Shown here piece after piece: positions 8,769 to 18,684 of a stretch of 64,000 nt of DNA; position 1 is the first letter of the stretch; each line of letters opens with the position of its first letter. The stretch spans positions 235,083,551 to 235,147,550 of the forward strand of contig CM054058.1 of NCBI GenBank assembly GCA_028641055.1, written 5' to 3'. Made by a program: the position numbers and the translations under genes. Under the pieces are notes generated by a model. The model was not told where the DNA came from and made no database searches. It saw only the letters and a list, made by a program, of their open reading frames with translations. Origin of the DNA: Alopecurus myosuroides. Lineage: Eukaryota > Streptophyta > Magnoliopsida > Poales > Poaceae.

Positions 8769-9626
8769 AGGATGGCTAAAGATGTGGGAACGATGGACGC
8801 TGGAGGTATTCGGGGAGGGATTACGCGACGAATAGCCGCGTGAGGTAAGATCCACACAACACAAACAACACGATGTACCCAGGTTCAGGGCCCTCGTGAG
8901 GAGGTAAAACCCCTACTCCTGCCTTTCTCTATGTATTATGATGTCTCTCCGAGTAGCCACAGTACAAATGGTATCTCTACCGAGTAGCCTCTCTCTCCTC
9001 TCCGAGTAGAGCTAGGTCAAGAACTTAGGGTTTCTAGGGCTCCAGAATGAGCGTGGCCCAAGATCCCTCGCGCAGGAGGCGGCGGGGCACCTTATATACA
9101 CGGTGCCCAGCCGGATACGTCCAAATCTAGACAAGTGTCGACATAGTGTGCACATCGTCCTTTCTCCGAGTACCCGCTGACAGCTTTGGTTCCTAATCTT
9201 GGCTGCTTCCGTAAAGTCGTTGGGCAAAACTAGGGGACAGACTGGTATCACTGTACCTAGGCACAGAGTAGGCCCCCCTTATCCTGCCACGGCCTGCTTC
9301 CATGCTGTCACTGTCAGGCAGGCCGGTCCCAGATGAACAGTAGTTCGAATGCTGCCAAGTACGGACCCAGGATACGCGGGATCCTGTGTCAGAACGGCTC
9401 CTTTGACTTTCTGGCCCGAGTAGGTTCCCGCCAATTGTACTCGGGCCAACTCTTCTACTCGAAAGGGTAGAACTTGATTGATATCTCCTTCTGGTCATCT
9501 TGAGGTGAGACCGAGTAGCAGTCGACCGGGTACCGAGTACCAGGTAGTCGGCTACTCGACCAAACCTCTCTTCTGTAAGCTGCCTTTACCACCTGTCTTT
9601 ACCCTACTCAGGGGTAACCCCCGACA
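8740..9626 (-). repeat. Tat-1 5' LTR (right copy)
   Basis: 887 bp with TGTCG/CGACA ends, matching 585-1482. It holds the element promoter (TATA at 9091-9098) and, further downstream in transcription, in-frame Met codons of the gag frame at 8864 and 8768. Confidence 0.93.
9091..9098 (-). promoter_or_regulatory. TATA box of the Tat-1 5' LTR
   Basis: The minus strand reads TATATAAG in a GC-rich context. Transcription would start roughly 25-35 bp further left, giving a leader of about 320 nt within the LTR. The 3' LTR carries the same box near 938-945. Confidence 0.75.
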
Positions 9627-9631
9627 CCATG
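9627..9631. repeat. Target-site duplication of Tat-1, right copy
   Basis: CCATG, identical to 580-584. Confidence 0.93.
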
Positions 9632-10384
9632 AGACCATGGTTGCGAAGAAGACAGGGCGACGGCAAAGACCTGGATCAGATCAAGAGGACAAGGAGGCGG
9701 CGGGAACCTGGAACATCGATTTGCACGGCCTTGCACTCAACGATTAATAAAGCCTACATGTAGGAGCCTAGCAGTACCCAAGATGTTGTTGTCGGGCACA
9801 AGTTGTTAACAACTCGGGAGTGTTGTCAACATGGGTTCGTGCTCTTGCCGGATCAGAGCGATCGAGCGAAACCAAGGAAATCGAAATGTTTTTGCTTGGC
9901 GATCGTGTATGTGTGCGAAGTACGTACGTACGTCTTGCCGTACCATCAATTTCTGTGGAAATCGCCCGCAGAGAAGAGGGGCTATATGTGGGCAGAATAT
10001 CGTCGGGAGAGGGCATGAAACTTGGATCTGATTCGGTAGGAAATCGAGTTCATTAGGTAGTTGTTCTCGTTCGAGTGCGGGACGAGACAAAAACAAACTG
10101 AGAAAGCTCTAAACTAACGTATGAAGGAGAAACATCTTAGGTAAGATATGTAAAGATAGATCCCAACATGTATAACTTACTGGTGACAAGGTGGGTAATT
10201 TGTACCAACTGTGAGGGTAGTTTCAATGACCTACCAAACCAAACCAAACCAAGGAAGTCTTAACGCCTTTATTATTAGGTATAGATAAAACATTTTTATT
10301 TTTTTATTTCAGCATTTATTAATTCTATTAACAAACTTTTGCATATAGCACCTCGAATCATTTGTTAATTCTATTAACAACCAT
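9632..10384. other. Unassigned right flank of Tat-1
   Basis: No gene is recognised. A short plus-strand frame ends at 9747 and is followed at once by AATAAA, so a 3' terminal exon is conceivable but unsupported. A GTAC tetranucleotide run lies near 9918-9931. Near 10320-10383 a short segment is duplicated, and one copy forms a palindrome (TTGTTAAT, 3-bp loop, ATTAACAA). I see nothing else. Confidence 0.35.
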
Positions 10385-10629
10385 TCGATGAAAAACCCCT
10401 TAAACTATTTCAATTTTCCCCGAAACAATTTCGGTGGTGCCCAAAATATTCTTCGATATTCCGTATCCTCTCAAACGCATCATCGAACCTTAAGTGTGTC
10501 ACCCTACGGTTCGCGAATACGATAGACATGATCGAGACTCCTCTCCGATCAATAATCAACAGCGGGATCTGAAGATCCGTGATGACTCTTATATATTCAA
10601 CGATGACTCTCGTGATCGTGTGAACCAAC
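10385..10629 (-). repeat. BARE/Angela-like Copia LTR relic, left part
   Basis: Phrases such as CTCAAACGCATCATCGAACC and the following TTAAGTGTGTCACCCTACGG are typical of the BARE/Angela LTR family of grasses. The sequence continues at 23505-24206 on the other side of Tat-2, so this LTR was the insertion target. The outer end is not precise. Total length is well below a full BARE LTR, so it is truncated. Confidence 0.7.
10625..10629. repeat. Target-site duplication of Tat-2, left copy
   Basis: CCAAC directly before the left LTR, repeated at 23500-23504 directly after the right LTR. Confidence 0.92.
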
Positions 10630-11121
10630 TGTCGAATCTGCATCTCAACAAGTCCCTCGGGTGCACCCATAGGGTTTCGGTTAGGAGAACGTGTAGGCGC
10701 TGGTGACAATCGTCGGCTAGACAGGGGGCACGATTTACCCATGTTCGGGGCCCTCGTAGAGGTAAAACCCTTACTCCTGCCTTTGTCGATCTGTATTAAC
10801 GAATATATCGGTTACAATGGAGGGTTTCTCAAGTCGAGAGTATGATCTCGATCTCAAGGCTTGGTGGTGCGGTGTTGCTTGGTCCCTCTCCTGTGGTTCT
10901 CCAGGCCTTATATAGGTGGCCAGGTCTCAAACCGTACCCGGAGAGGACTCAAACCCTAACCTAGAGTCGGTTACAAGTTTCCTAACCTTACCCGCAAGGC
11001 TTGGTGGGTGGGCTCCAATTGGGCCTTCTAGAGTAATCCATGATGCCTCCTTTAGAGCTTGGGCCGTGGGCCTGAGACCGGGTAGGCTCATCCGACAGGC
11101 CTAGGATCCATCCTTTCGTCA
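10630..11121 (-). repeat. Tat-2 3' LTR (left copy)
   Basis: TGTCGAAT...TTTCGTCA on the plus strand, matching 23007-23499. It contains the promoter and polyadenylation region typical of an LTR. An open frame here runs out into the flank and has no meaning downstream. Confidence 0.92.
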
Positions 11122-11759
11122 GTAGCCCCCGAGAGTTTACTTGACTGAGAATCCGTCGAGTGGACGCTCAGAACTTATCTTGGTTTATTTTCGATTGGTG
11201 GCTTCAATCGTTTGAAGAGGATGTGTATCCTTTATATGATGCATTTCTTGTACTCGAGTATCGAGAAAATAAAAGTGCTTGTGTGTTTGGCTGTTTTCGC
11301 AGAAGGATGTGGCTCAGTTGCTTGGCTCTCCCGAAAGCTCAGGGCCAATTAATTGCATCTAGGGCAAAAACAGTTCTGGCCTACACAGATTCAAGACCTC
11401 CGACTCGAATCCGGTGAGGTGATCATTGCGACTGGGCTGTAGAGGTCTTACCGAGTCGAACTTAACCTAATAGGGTACCCGACGCGTCCGCTAAGATTTG
11501 TATTCGTGTTGTTGACACGGAATTTACCGGAGGACGCAGCTTGAGTGCGATTCCAGGCCCTCAAGAGAGATCTTTTGGGGTCTTACCTTCGTATTCAAAA
11601 GAATACGGCATCCAGATGTGCCTAGTCGGCCGAACGATCCAGGGGATTGATGTGCGTACATCGTATAACCGAGTGGCAGGAGCTGCACACTCGCAAGTTT
11701 TGTCCAGGGATATTTCGAGTGAAAATGTCTCCCTCGTTTTTGTGCACAAAGTTTTTTGT
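11122..11759 (-). other. Tat-2 PPT and 3' untranslated spacer
   Basis: On the minus strand the bases before the LTR read CTCTCGGGGGCTAC, a G-rich polypurine tract (11122-11137). The rest of the stretch has no coding pattern I can support on either strand. Confidence 0.55.
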
Positions 11760-12056
11760 GCTTTGTAGTCTTCTATCCATACGAAAGAGTTTTCGTGTTT
11801 GGAAACCTTGTCGTGCCCATTTGAAAGGAATTTTCATATCTGTGGTTTTTATGCGAAAGAATTTTCGCATCACGATTTGCCCATACGAAGTTATTTCGTG
11901 TCTGGGGCTTTATGCGAAGGAGTTTTCGCGTCTTGATTTTCCCATACGAAGTTATTTCGTGTTTGGGGTTTTTATGCGAAAAAGTCTTCGCGTCTTGATT
12001 TGCCCATACGAAGTATTTTCGTGTTTGGGGCTTTTATCCGAAAGAATTTTGAGCCT
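11760..12056 (+). repeat. About 61-bp tandem repeat with hairpin arms, upstream of the antisense gene
   Basis: Four to five degenerate units recur with a period of about 61 bp. Each contains GCGAAAGAATTTTCGC-like and ACGAAGTTATTTCGT-like self-complementary arms separated by CCCATACGAAG-type sequence. The array ends about 275 bp before the TATA box of the antisense gene and could serve as its upstream regulatory region (inference). Confidence 0.8.
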
Positions 12057-12070
12057 GATGATGTTCACAA

Positions 12071-12078
12071 TGACGTCA
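12071..12078 (+). promoter_or_regulatory. TGACGTCA palindrome, candidate bZIP site
   Basis: A perfect TGACGTCA, the classic plant bZIP/TGA-factor target, lies between the 61-bp repeat and the TATA box of the antisense gene. Further ACGT cores follow near 12105 and 12165. Binding is inferred from sequence only. Confidence 0.5.
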
Positions 12079-12332
12079 TAGCGCACTTTATACTCCCGAT
12101 GGGACGTGACGGAGCGAGAGCAGAGGCGCTGGCCCACCTTGTCAGCTTTTTGACCATAAACGAGACGTCGTTTCCGGTTTTTACGCGAACTGCGCGCAGT
12201 AATTGCGCACGATCTACTGTTGGGATCGTGACACGAAACAGCCTCCGCCGCCCTTTCGTTTTAGCTTCACGCGTGGCATCCGCGATGGGTGCCACGTTGC
12301 TCGATGAGCGGCCAGGATTGGGTGACTCCGTG

Positions 12333-12340
12333 TATATATA
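12333..12340 (+). promoter_or_regulatory. TATA box of the Tat-2 antisense gene
   Basis: TATATATA on the plus strand, about 100 bp before the ATG at 12436. The position fits a Pol II promoter driving transcription opposite to the element's own LTR promoter. Confidence 0.7.
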
Positions 12341-12435
12341 CGGTCCTTAGGTAAACGGTGAAATTTCCCGTTATTCGCTTCCAGTCTTCGTCTTCCTCGC
12401 GCTCATCTCTCTCTGTGAGCTTCGCACCAGCACCC

Positions 12436-15387
12436 ATGGCAGGAGGCAAGAAACGTGGCGCTGCGGTCTCCTCCTTGCAGGCGCCCGAAGAAGTTCCCAT
12501 GGCACCCGCTCCGCGCTCCGGCGACTGGTGTTCTGCTAACACCACGCAGAAGAGCATCAAGGAGATGCAGAGGGAGGCCTGATGCCTCCCGACGCCGAGA
12601 AGCGAGTTTTCCTCAGCAAAAAGGAAGAGGTACCCAATCCCCGCGCGAACGAGCGCGTGATCTTCGCGGATCACGTCTCGCGCGGGCTCTCACTCCCCCT
12701 CCATCCCTTCTTCGTGCCATTGCTGTATGTCTACGGCATACAGCTCCACGACCTGCCTCCGAACGCGGTGCAGCACATTTCGTGCTTCATCGTGCTCTGC
12801 GAGTGCTTTCTCGGGATCCGCCCGCACTGGGGCCTTTGGAAGGCCCTGTTCAAGGTGCGTGCTTTCTGTGAGAGGTCGCGGGTGGAAACCGAGCTTGGAG
12901 AGACGCTGCGCACCAGCGGCTTCGGAATCCAAGCGAAGTCGGACACCCTCTACTTCGACATGCAACTCATCGACTCTGCGCAAGGGTGGAGGAAGAAGTG
13001 GTTCTATGTCGTCGATAACAGCGCGGGTGGAGTTAACGAATTTCACCCGTTCACTGTCTTGAAGCAGCGGAAGTCTTGGGCGCACAGGCTCTCAGTCGAA
13101 GAAAGCCGCATCGTCGCCCCGCTACTCGCCAAGGTTGCAGCACTCCGCGACCAAACCGCAGGGGTTGCGCTGAACGGCTTGCATCTGGCGAGTATGTTCC
13201 TCAAGCGCAGGATCCAACCCTTGCAGGAGAGGCCCTCCAAGATCCCAGCCGTGTGAGCCGAGAAGAACTCTCGAATGCTCAATTCGAGAAGAAGATCGCG
13301 GCCATCACCAAGTTGAAAGTGGGCGAGGACTTCCCCGACTGTTCTGTTGCCCCATTCGAAGCTTCGAGACCTCCTCCAGCCGAAGTAAGTTCAAATATTT
13401 TTCTGTCTTAGTCCTTTCTCTTGTTCGAAAGTTTGTCGACTGAATTTCTTCTTGATTTTCTTCTTTTGTTTTCTTCTTGTAGAGTCTAGCGGTGGTCACC
13501 TGCTACCCGCCAGTCTCCGGTGAAGAAGCCTCGGACCTGTTGGCGAGCAACCTGGATGTTCCTGTCGACACCAGCGTTGCCGACGCCGACTCGAGTTCCG
13601 AGAATGATTCTTCGGATGACGTGGAAGAATCGGGTAGCGATCTCCGCCACCGCAAACACCGCCGAGCGGGAGACGATGAAGCCACCTCCAAGGATAATTC
13701 CTTGGGTGGGGGATCTGATAAAGAGTCCCTCATTGTGACCCCACTAAGTGTGCGCGCTCCTCCCGCTTCCCAGCCGAAGATCCAAACCGCGTGGAACACG
13801 GATACGTTGGACGATGGAGATGATGATGAGTAAGTTTTTCCTTCTTCGTTCTAATCGAACGTTTCCTTCTTGTTCCTTCTGACATTGTTGTTTTCCTTCA
13901 TGATAGGCTCCAGTCCATCAGCCCTGGCCGGTTTGCCTCTTCCCTTCCTCTCGAGAAGACGAAAGATGCTGCTGCTGCGGGTGAAACCCCGATTGCCGGG
14001 ACCGTCCAGAATTCACCGAGCCCAGCCCCCACAGCTGCTGCTACGGACTATAGGCTCCCTAGCTTTGCAGTTGGGGCCTCAACTTCGAAAGAAGTGTCGG
14101 GTAGCTCGGCTGATCCTCTCTGCATCGCTCAAGGCCAGGTAAACTTTGTCATTTTCCTTCGCATCCTGTACTTCGTTCGTTTAGGATTTTTATCGGGTGC
14201 ATGGCAGTGCTCCCGATGGGAGTAGCCCCCGAGGCTGTAGTTAATCGCTTGCGATTGGCTACAGGCTCAAGAACTTAAGCTCTTTTCTTCTCTTCATTTT
14301 ATCGGGTGCACGGCAGTGCTCCCGATGGGAGTAGCCCCGAGGCTATACTCGACTGTTTACAGTCGTGTATAGGCTCAATCTTCTCCTTTCTGACTTTTTC
14401 ATCTTCATGTTTTTCCAGTCTCTTCTTGACTCCCTCGCAGCCATTGGCCGTCGCATTATTTTGGCTGAGACAGATTGCGTGACCCTTCGGGAAGATCGCG
14501 AACAACTCATCTCGGAAGGCCAGCTTCTTCGAGGTAAGTTGATCTACTCCTTCTATTCAATCTTTTCCGATCATGCGAATTCCTTTGTGTTTTAATCTTA
14601 TTGCTGTGTAGCTCAAGCCGAAGAGCTGAAGGCCGAGAAGATGGATGCTGTCACTCGGGTAAACACCCTGGAGGCTCAGATGGAAGCTGCTCGAAAGGAA
14701 CTTGAATCCTCTCGCAAGCAGTCAACTGACTTCAAGGGAAAGCTCGCTGATGCCGAGGACGCCCTGAAGAAATTGGAGGAGGCTGGCACCAAGCAGGACA
14801 ACGATCTCGTTGACTTCCTTCGCCCTCTGGCCCAGAGTTTCGCGGGTAAGTTGCACTTATCCTTTGTTTTTTCTCGACTGGCTAGTATGTTCTTTGGAAT
14901 TAAAGTTCTCTTTGCAGATCTTCTTGGCGTTGCGCTGGAGCTGCCCGGGGTTCAACGGGTGGACGCCTTGATGGATTCTTGCGCTCAGCTTCGAAGGCAT
15001 GCAAGTGGGATTTGCTCCCTCATTGGCAATGCCACTCGAGTGTTGACGCAACTCCACGAGCGTCTTCTTGTCGGAGTCGCAGTTCCGCCCACGTTGGATG
15101 GTCTCCTGAAGGTTTTTCTGGTGGGCGATCTCCTTGAGGCCTACTCGGTCGCTCAGTCATAGTGCGGGGCGAAGACTGCTATCTAGTTTGCACTGGCACA
15201 CGGAGTCGCATGCTTGGACGAGGCGTACTCGAACCTCCCCGTCGATGCTACTTCGGGCAGAAAGGTAGCGCTTCGTCCTTTCGGCGATCCGGCTGGAGTC
15301 CTTACCCGGAAGTTATCTGACTTGATCGCCCGTGCTAGTCGCAGGGGGCAATCTGTCGCGAGTGGCAGTACTTCTGTAGTTCCTTAG
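12436..15387 (+). pseudogene. Antisense multi-exon gene of Tat-2 ('putative gypsy type transposon' family)
   Basis: The start is ATG at 12436, downstream of a TATA box. Exons supported by open frame and GT-AG borders are 12436-13384, 13483-13829, 13907-14138, 14419-14533, 14612-14845 and 14918-15387. The first exon encodes a domain with HPFFVPLLYVYGIQLHDLPP and CFLGIRPHWGLWKALF, which I recognise as the grass 'putative gypsy type transposon' family (Pfam Transposase_28-like). Exon 2 is acidic/Ser-rich, exons 4-5 form a coiled coil, and exon 6 is a helical C-terminal module. Breaks are frameshifts near 12575 and 13240 and amber codons at 15160-15162 and 15184-15186. Known relatives lie antisense in Tat elements; their function is not settled. 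It converges on pol, whose end is at 16693. Confidence 0.82.
14190..14350 (+). repeat. Duplicated segment inside intron 3 of the antisense gene
   Basis: A block of about 50 bp beginning ATCGGGTGCATGGCAGTGCT occurs at about 14190 and again at about 14298. Both copies carry the same GGGAGTAGCCCCCGAGGC-type core, and a similar core also occurs near 15520 and at the LTR/PPT junction. It lies in a 280-bp intron and does not disturb the exons. Confidence 0.7.
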
Positions 15388-15612
15388 GATAGACTTTATG
15401 TAGTTTGTCCTTCCGATGTAATGAACCTTGGGATGTATTCCTGTATTCTGTCTTTAATCGAAATGTTCTTTTGATATCTGAGATGTTTCTTGCGATTGAT
15501 TGTCATGAGTTCCTCCCGATGGGAGTAGCCCCCGAGCACCTGTCGAATAGGTGGTTTATTTCTCGTATGGAGCGTCTTGAATTATTCCTTAACTTTTCTT
15601 ATCTTCTTCCAG

Positions 15613-16417
15613 GTAACAGGCGTTGTCGCGGAGTCTTCGAGTGGATCTGCTGCACAAACAGATCCTCTTGTTGCTGCTGTTGGTACTTTTGCCGGCCTCC
15701 GTGACCGTGTCGCGGATGGTGAACGCAAGCTAAAAGCTTTGCGTGGAGTGGCTGATGTAGCCAAGTCCAAACAGAGACTTGCGGTTGAACGTGAGCAGTT
15801 TGTGATGGATGAATTGGTAGCTGTTGCCAAGGATATGCCTTGTAAGTACTTCAGCCCCCTAGCACTCTGTGTCTTCCTTCTTCGTTTGACTCTCTGTACC
15901 TTTCTTTGCAGTTGTTGAGCCTAACGAACGGTGTGAAAAGCATTGGGTGGAAAACCATATTCTTCACGAAGCCAACAGTCCTAAACCACATGCAAATAAC
16001 TTCTGGTCTGACCATAGTCGAGGCTTTGTTCTGGCCACTCTGAAGTATCGTGTGGGCCAGGCGAAGATACTGGTTGACAGTTGTCACGAGGCCCTGATAG
16101 CTTTGAATGGCGCTTTTTATCCTTTGGAAAGGGCTCCAGAAGATTTGAGCCAGCTACTCAGAACTTTCGGTCGAGTAGGCGAGATTCGAGAGTTTGTCCG
16201 TCAACAGTTGATCTGCGGGTCTTTAGTAGCACTCTCGTTTGTTCGATTATGGCATCCTGAGGTCAATTTCAACTCCGTGGCCAAGCTCCCAAATTCTCCA
16301 GTCGATATGACATCCCATTATACAGTCGTTCGTCCTGCTGCAGAAGAGATTATTCGACTGACCTCTGATGAGGTTAATCGGGTTTTAGCCGAGGAAACTG
16401 CTCGTCGCCATATGTAA
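15613..16417 (+). pseudogene. Downstream antisense exons of Tat-2 (second C-terminal module)
   Basis: Two exons are visible, 15613-15841 and 15912-16417, separated by a GT-AG intron (15842-15911) and preceded by a pyrimidine-rich acceptor ending at 15612. The first encodes a charged helical segment. The second encodes a helical module with LVDSCHEALIALNGAFYPL and REFVRQQLICGS that resembles exon 6 of the gene just upstream in layout. This may be the true 3' end of the same transcript, an alternative C-terminus, or a separate duplicated gene. No internal stop is seen. The frame ends at 16417, about 275 bp from the convergent pol end. Confidence 0.65.
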
Positions 16418-16692
16418 TTGTAGGATGTATGTATGCTGTTGATTTTATATAGTTGTCTTTAAACTTTATAAGGTGCCAACCTTGTTTGTATTCTTGTATT
16501 TGTAAGTGGTGCTAAGTTAGGCGTAGCCCCCGTGTGTTTGGGGTGTATACCTGTTATTTAGCGTGTAAAGATCAATGACTTGAGAAACTATGGTTAAGAA
16601 ACCACACATTTTATTACTATGATTGAGAAGCCATGTATTTTCTTCGAGCTACAGTATGGCTAGTATAGCCTTATTTTTGCGAGTAGAATAAT

Positions 16693-17978
16693 CTAAGGAT
16701 AGAATTTGCGGAGGTGCGCAACATTCCATGGATTGGAGTAGATGCCACCGGTCTCGGGATTCTTCAGTCGATAGGCGCCACCAGGGATAACTTCGTGTAT
16801 TATGAAGGGTCCTTCCCACGGTGGTTCGAGCTTGTGTCCTTCCTTCTGCTTGAGTCGCAGCACCAAATCTGCTACCACAAAAGCTCTGTGGCGTATACGG
16901 CGGCAGTGGTAGTTGCGCAACGACTGTTGATATACCGCGGATCTCGCGAGTGCAATGTCGCGTATCTCGTCAAGTGCATCCACGTCTTCCGCGAGTGCCT
17001 TGTTAGAGGTTTCTTCGCTGTAAGCGACGACTCGTGGGGCCCTGAACTTGACGTCTTCGGGAAGGACCGCTTCAGCTCCGTATACCATGAAAAATGGTGT
17101 GTATTTTGTTGATCGATTCGGGTCGTGCGTAGGCTCCATAGTACGGAAGGTAACTCCTCTGCCCAGTGCCCTGCCTCTGGGTGCAGACGATCGAGCAGCC
17201 GTTTCTTTATTCCAGCCAAGACCAATCCGTTGGATCGCTCGACTTGACCGTTGGTTTACGGATGAGCAACAGAGGCGAAACTAAGGGTGATTCCCTTTTC
17301 CTCGTAGAACTGCTCTGTTTCTTTTGCAGTAAAATTGCTCCCATTGTCGGTGATGATGTTGTGTGGTATCCCAAATCTGCACACGATGAAGTCGAGGAAT
17401 TTTACGGCGCATTGAGCGTTGGCCGAGGTGACTGGCATGGCTTCAATCCACTTTGTAAATTTGTCGACTGCAACTAGCAAATGCGTGTAACCTCCGGGTG
17501 TTGATTTTTTTCAATGGTTCTACCATGTCTAGCCCCATTGTGCAAAGGGCCAGGCGATTGGGATCATGTGAAGGTCAATGGCAGGGGCGTGCGGCTTGGG
17601 CGCAAATCTTTGACATGCGTTGCATTTGTCGACTAGGTCCTTTGCATTCCTGGCTGCTGTGAGCCAGTAGAACCCTGCGCGAAAAGATTTACCCACGATT
17701 GCCTTCCAGCTAGCATGGTGTCCGCAATCTCCTTGGTGTATATCTCGTAGTAGTTCCTTGCCGTCTTCGGGAGCTATGCATCTTTGTAATATTCCTGATA
17801 TGCTCTGCTTGTATAGTTCTCCATTGAGTACTCGAAAAGCTTTGTTGCGTCGTACTATCTGTCGAGCCTCACGAACATCTGCTGGGAGCTGCTTTTTGGA
17901 CAAGTAGTCCAAGTATTTCTGCGTCCAGACTGGGTTTGACCAGAAAAACTTGTCTTGAAATGTTGTGGGTGAGCTCAA
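16693..17978 (-). pseudogene. Tat-2 integrase, broken
   Basis: The segments are in order but in different frames. The zinc finger (HQGDCGHH and CNACQRF) lies about 17605-17740, then a frameshift near 17535 falls just at the first catalytic Asp. A core with VDKFTKWIEAMPV and ITDNGSNF lies about 17256-17480. A stop follows AHP, and the C-terminal part with TKYTPFFMVYGAEAVLPEDV ends at 16693 with PPWEGPF and HLRKFYP. All domains expected of a Gypsy integrase are present, but no single frame spans them. The end of this gene faces the end of the antisense gene. Confidence 0.88.
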
Positions 17979-18024
17979 TCATAGCAGTTTGCGGGCTGAC
18001 CTCTGTCTCCAATGTCGCGGGTGT

Positions 18025-18684
18025 TTATGCTGTTTTGACCTTGACTGATCGCTTGATCATCCTCTCGAAGTATATTCCCGGCGGTATGGGTGTGTTTGTA
18101 GAACCCATGTTTGCCAATTTATCTGCTTCTTCGTTGCTGGATCGTGCAATGTGCTTCAATTCGCACCCTTGGAAACTTCCTTCTAGTAGGTTGTACATAT
18201 CTCGATAAGCAACCATGTTTTGTGCAATGGCGTCACACTCTTTCATTGTCTGTTGTACTATGAGGTTTGAATCTCCATAGATCATTAGTCGGGTTGCTCC
18301 ACAGGCAATCGCCATCTTCATGCCGTGGAGGAGGCCCTCGTACTCTGCGTCATTATTTGACGCCGGGTCGTCGGGTGGAAAGTCCAATCGCCGGACGTAT
18401 TGTAACTTGTCACCTCTAGGGGATATTAAGACTACCCCAGCTCCGGCTCCTTCGTTTCTCTTTGATCCATCGAAATACATTATCCAGTTGCTTGCATATT
18501 CTGGAGGGCATGGCGTTTGTAGTTCTGTCCACTCGCTCAGGAACTCCACGAGCACTTGTGATTTGATAGATTTGCGACCTGCGTATATGATGTCCCAGGC
18601 GCCGAGCTCGATACTCCACTTCGCAATTCTTCCGGATGCCATTGGGTTATTCATGATAGTACCCAACGATGCGTCATTTACCAC
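18025..18684 (-). pseudogene. Tat-2 archaeal-type RNase H region
   Basis: An open stretch with YFDGSKRNEGAGAGVV, NDAEYEGLLHG, GDSNLIVQQ and NEEADKLANMG gives the four acidic positions of an RNase H fold, placed between the Gypsy RNase H and the integrase. It is detached from RT by a frameshift near 18690. This duplicated RNase H is characteristic of the Tat lineage. Confidence 0.88.

Larger units (their letters stand above)
585..9626 (-). mobile_element. Tat-1: full-length Tat-lineage Ty3/Gypsy LTR retrotransposon
   Basis: This is a complete 9.0-kb element read right to left: 5' LTR, PBS, gag-PR, RT, RNase H, second archaeal-type RNase H, integrase, PPT, 3' LTR. It has TGTCG/CGACA termini and a perfect 5-bp TSD. 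The two LTRs are very similar, so the insertion is fairly recent. There is no chromodomain. The second RNase H between RNase H and integrase is a hallmark of the plant Tat lineage (established knowledge). Lesions are one in-frame amber codon between PR and RT and frameshifts in the last part of integrase. The gag-pol frame is otherwise open for more than 2,100 codons. Confidence 0.93.

Noticed and set aside
10410..10742. Minus-strand frame crossing the left end of Tat-2
   Set aside because: It starts in the 3' LTR with the LTR-encoded gag N-terminus and runs into the BARE-like LTR; there is no gene downstream.
11841..12056. CRISPR-like array
   Set aside because: Units are adjacent and degenerate with a 61-bp period and no unique spacers; the context is a plant retrotransposon.
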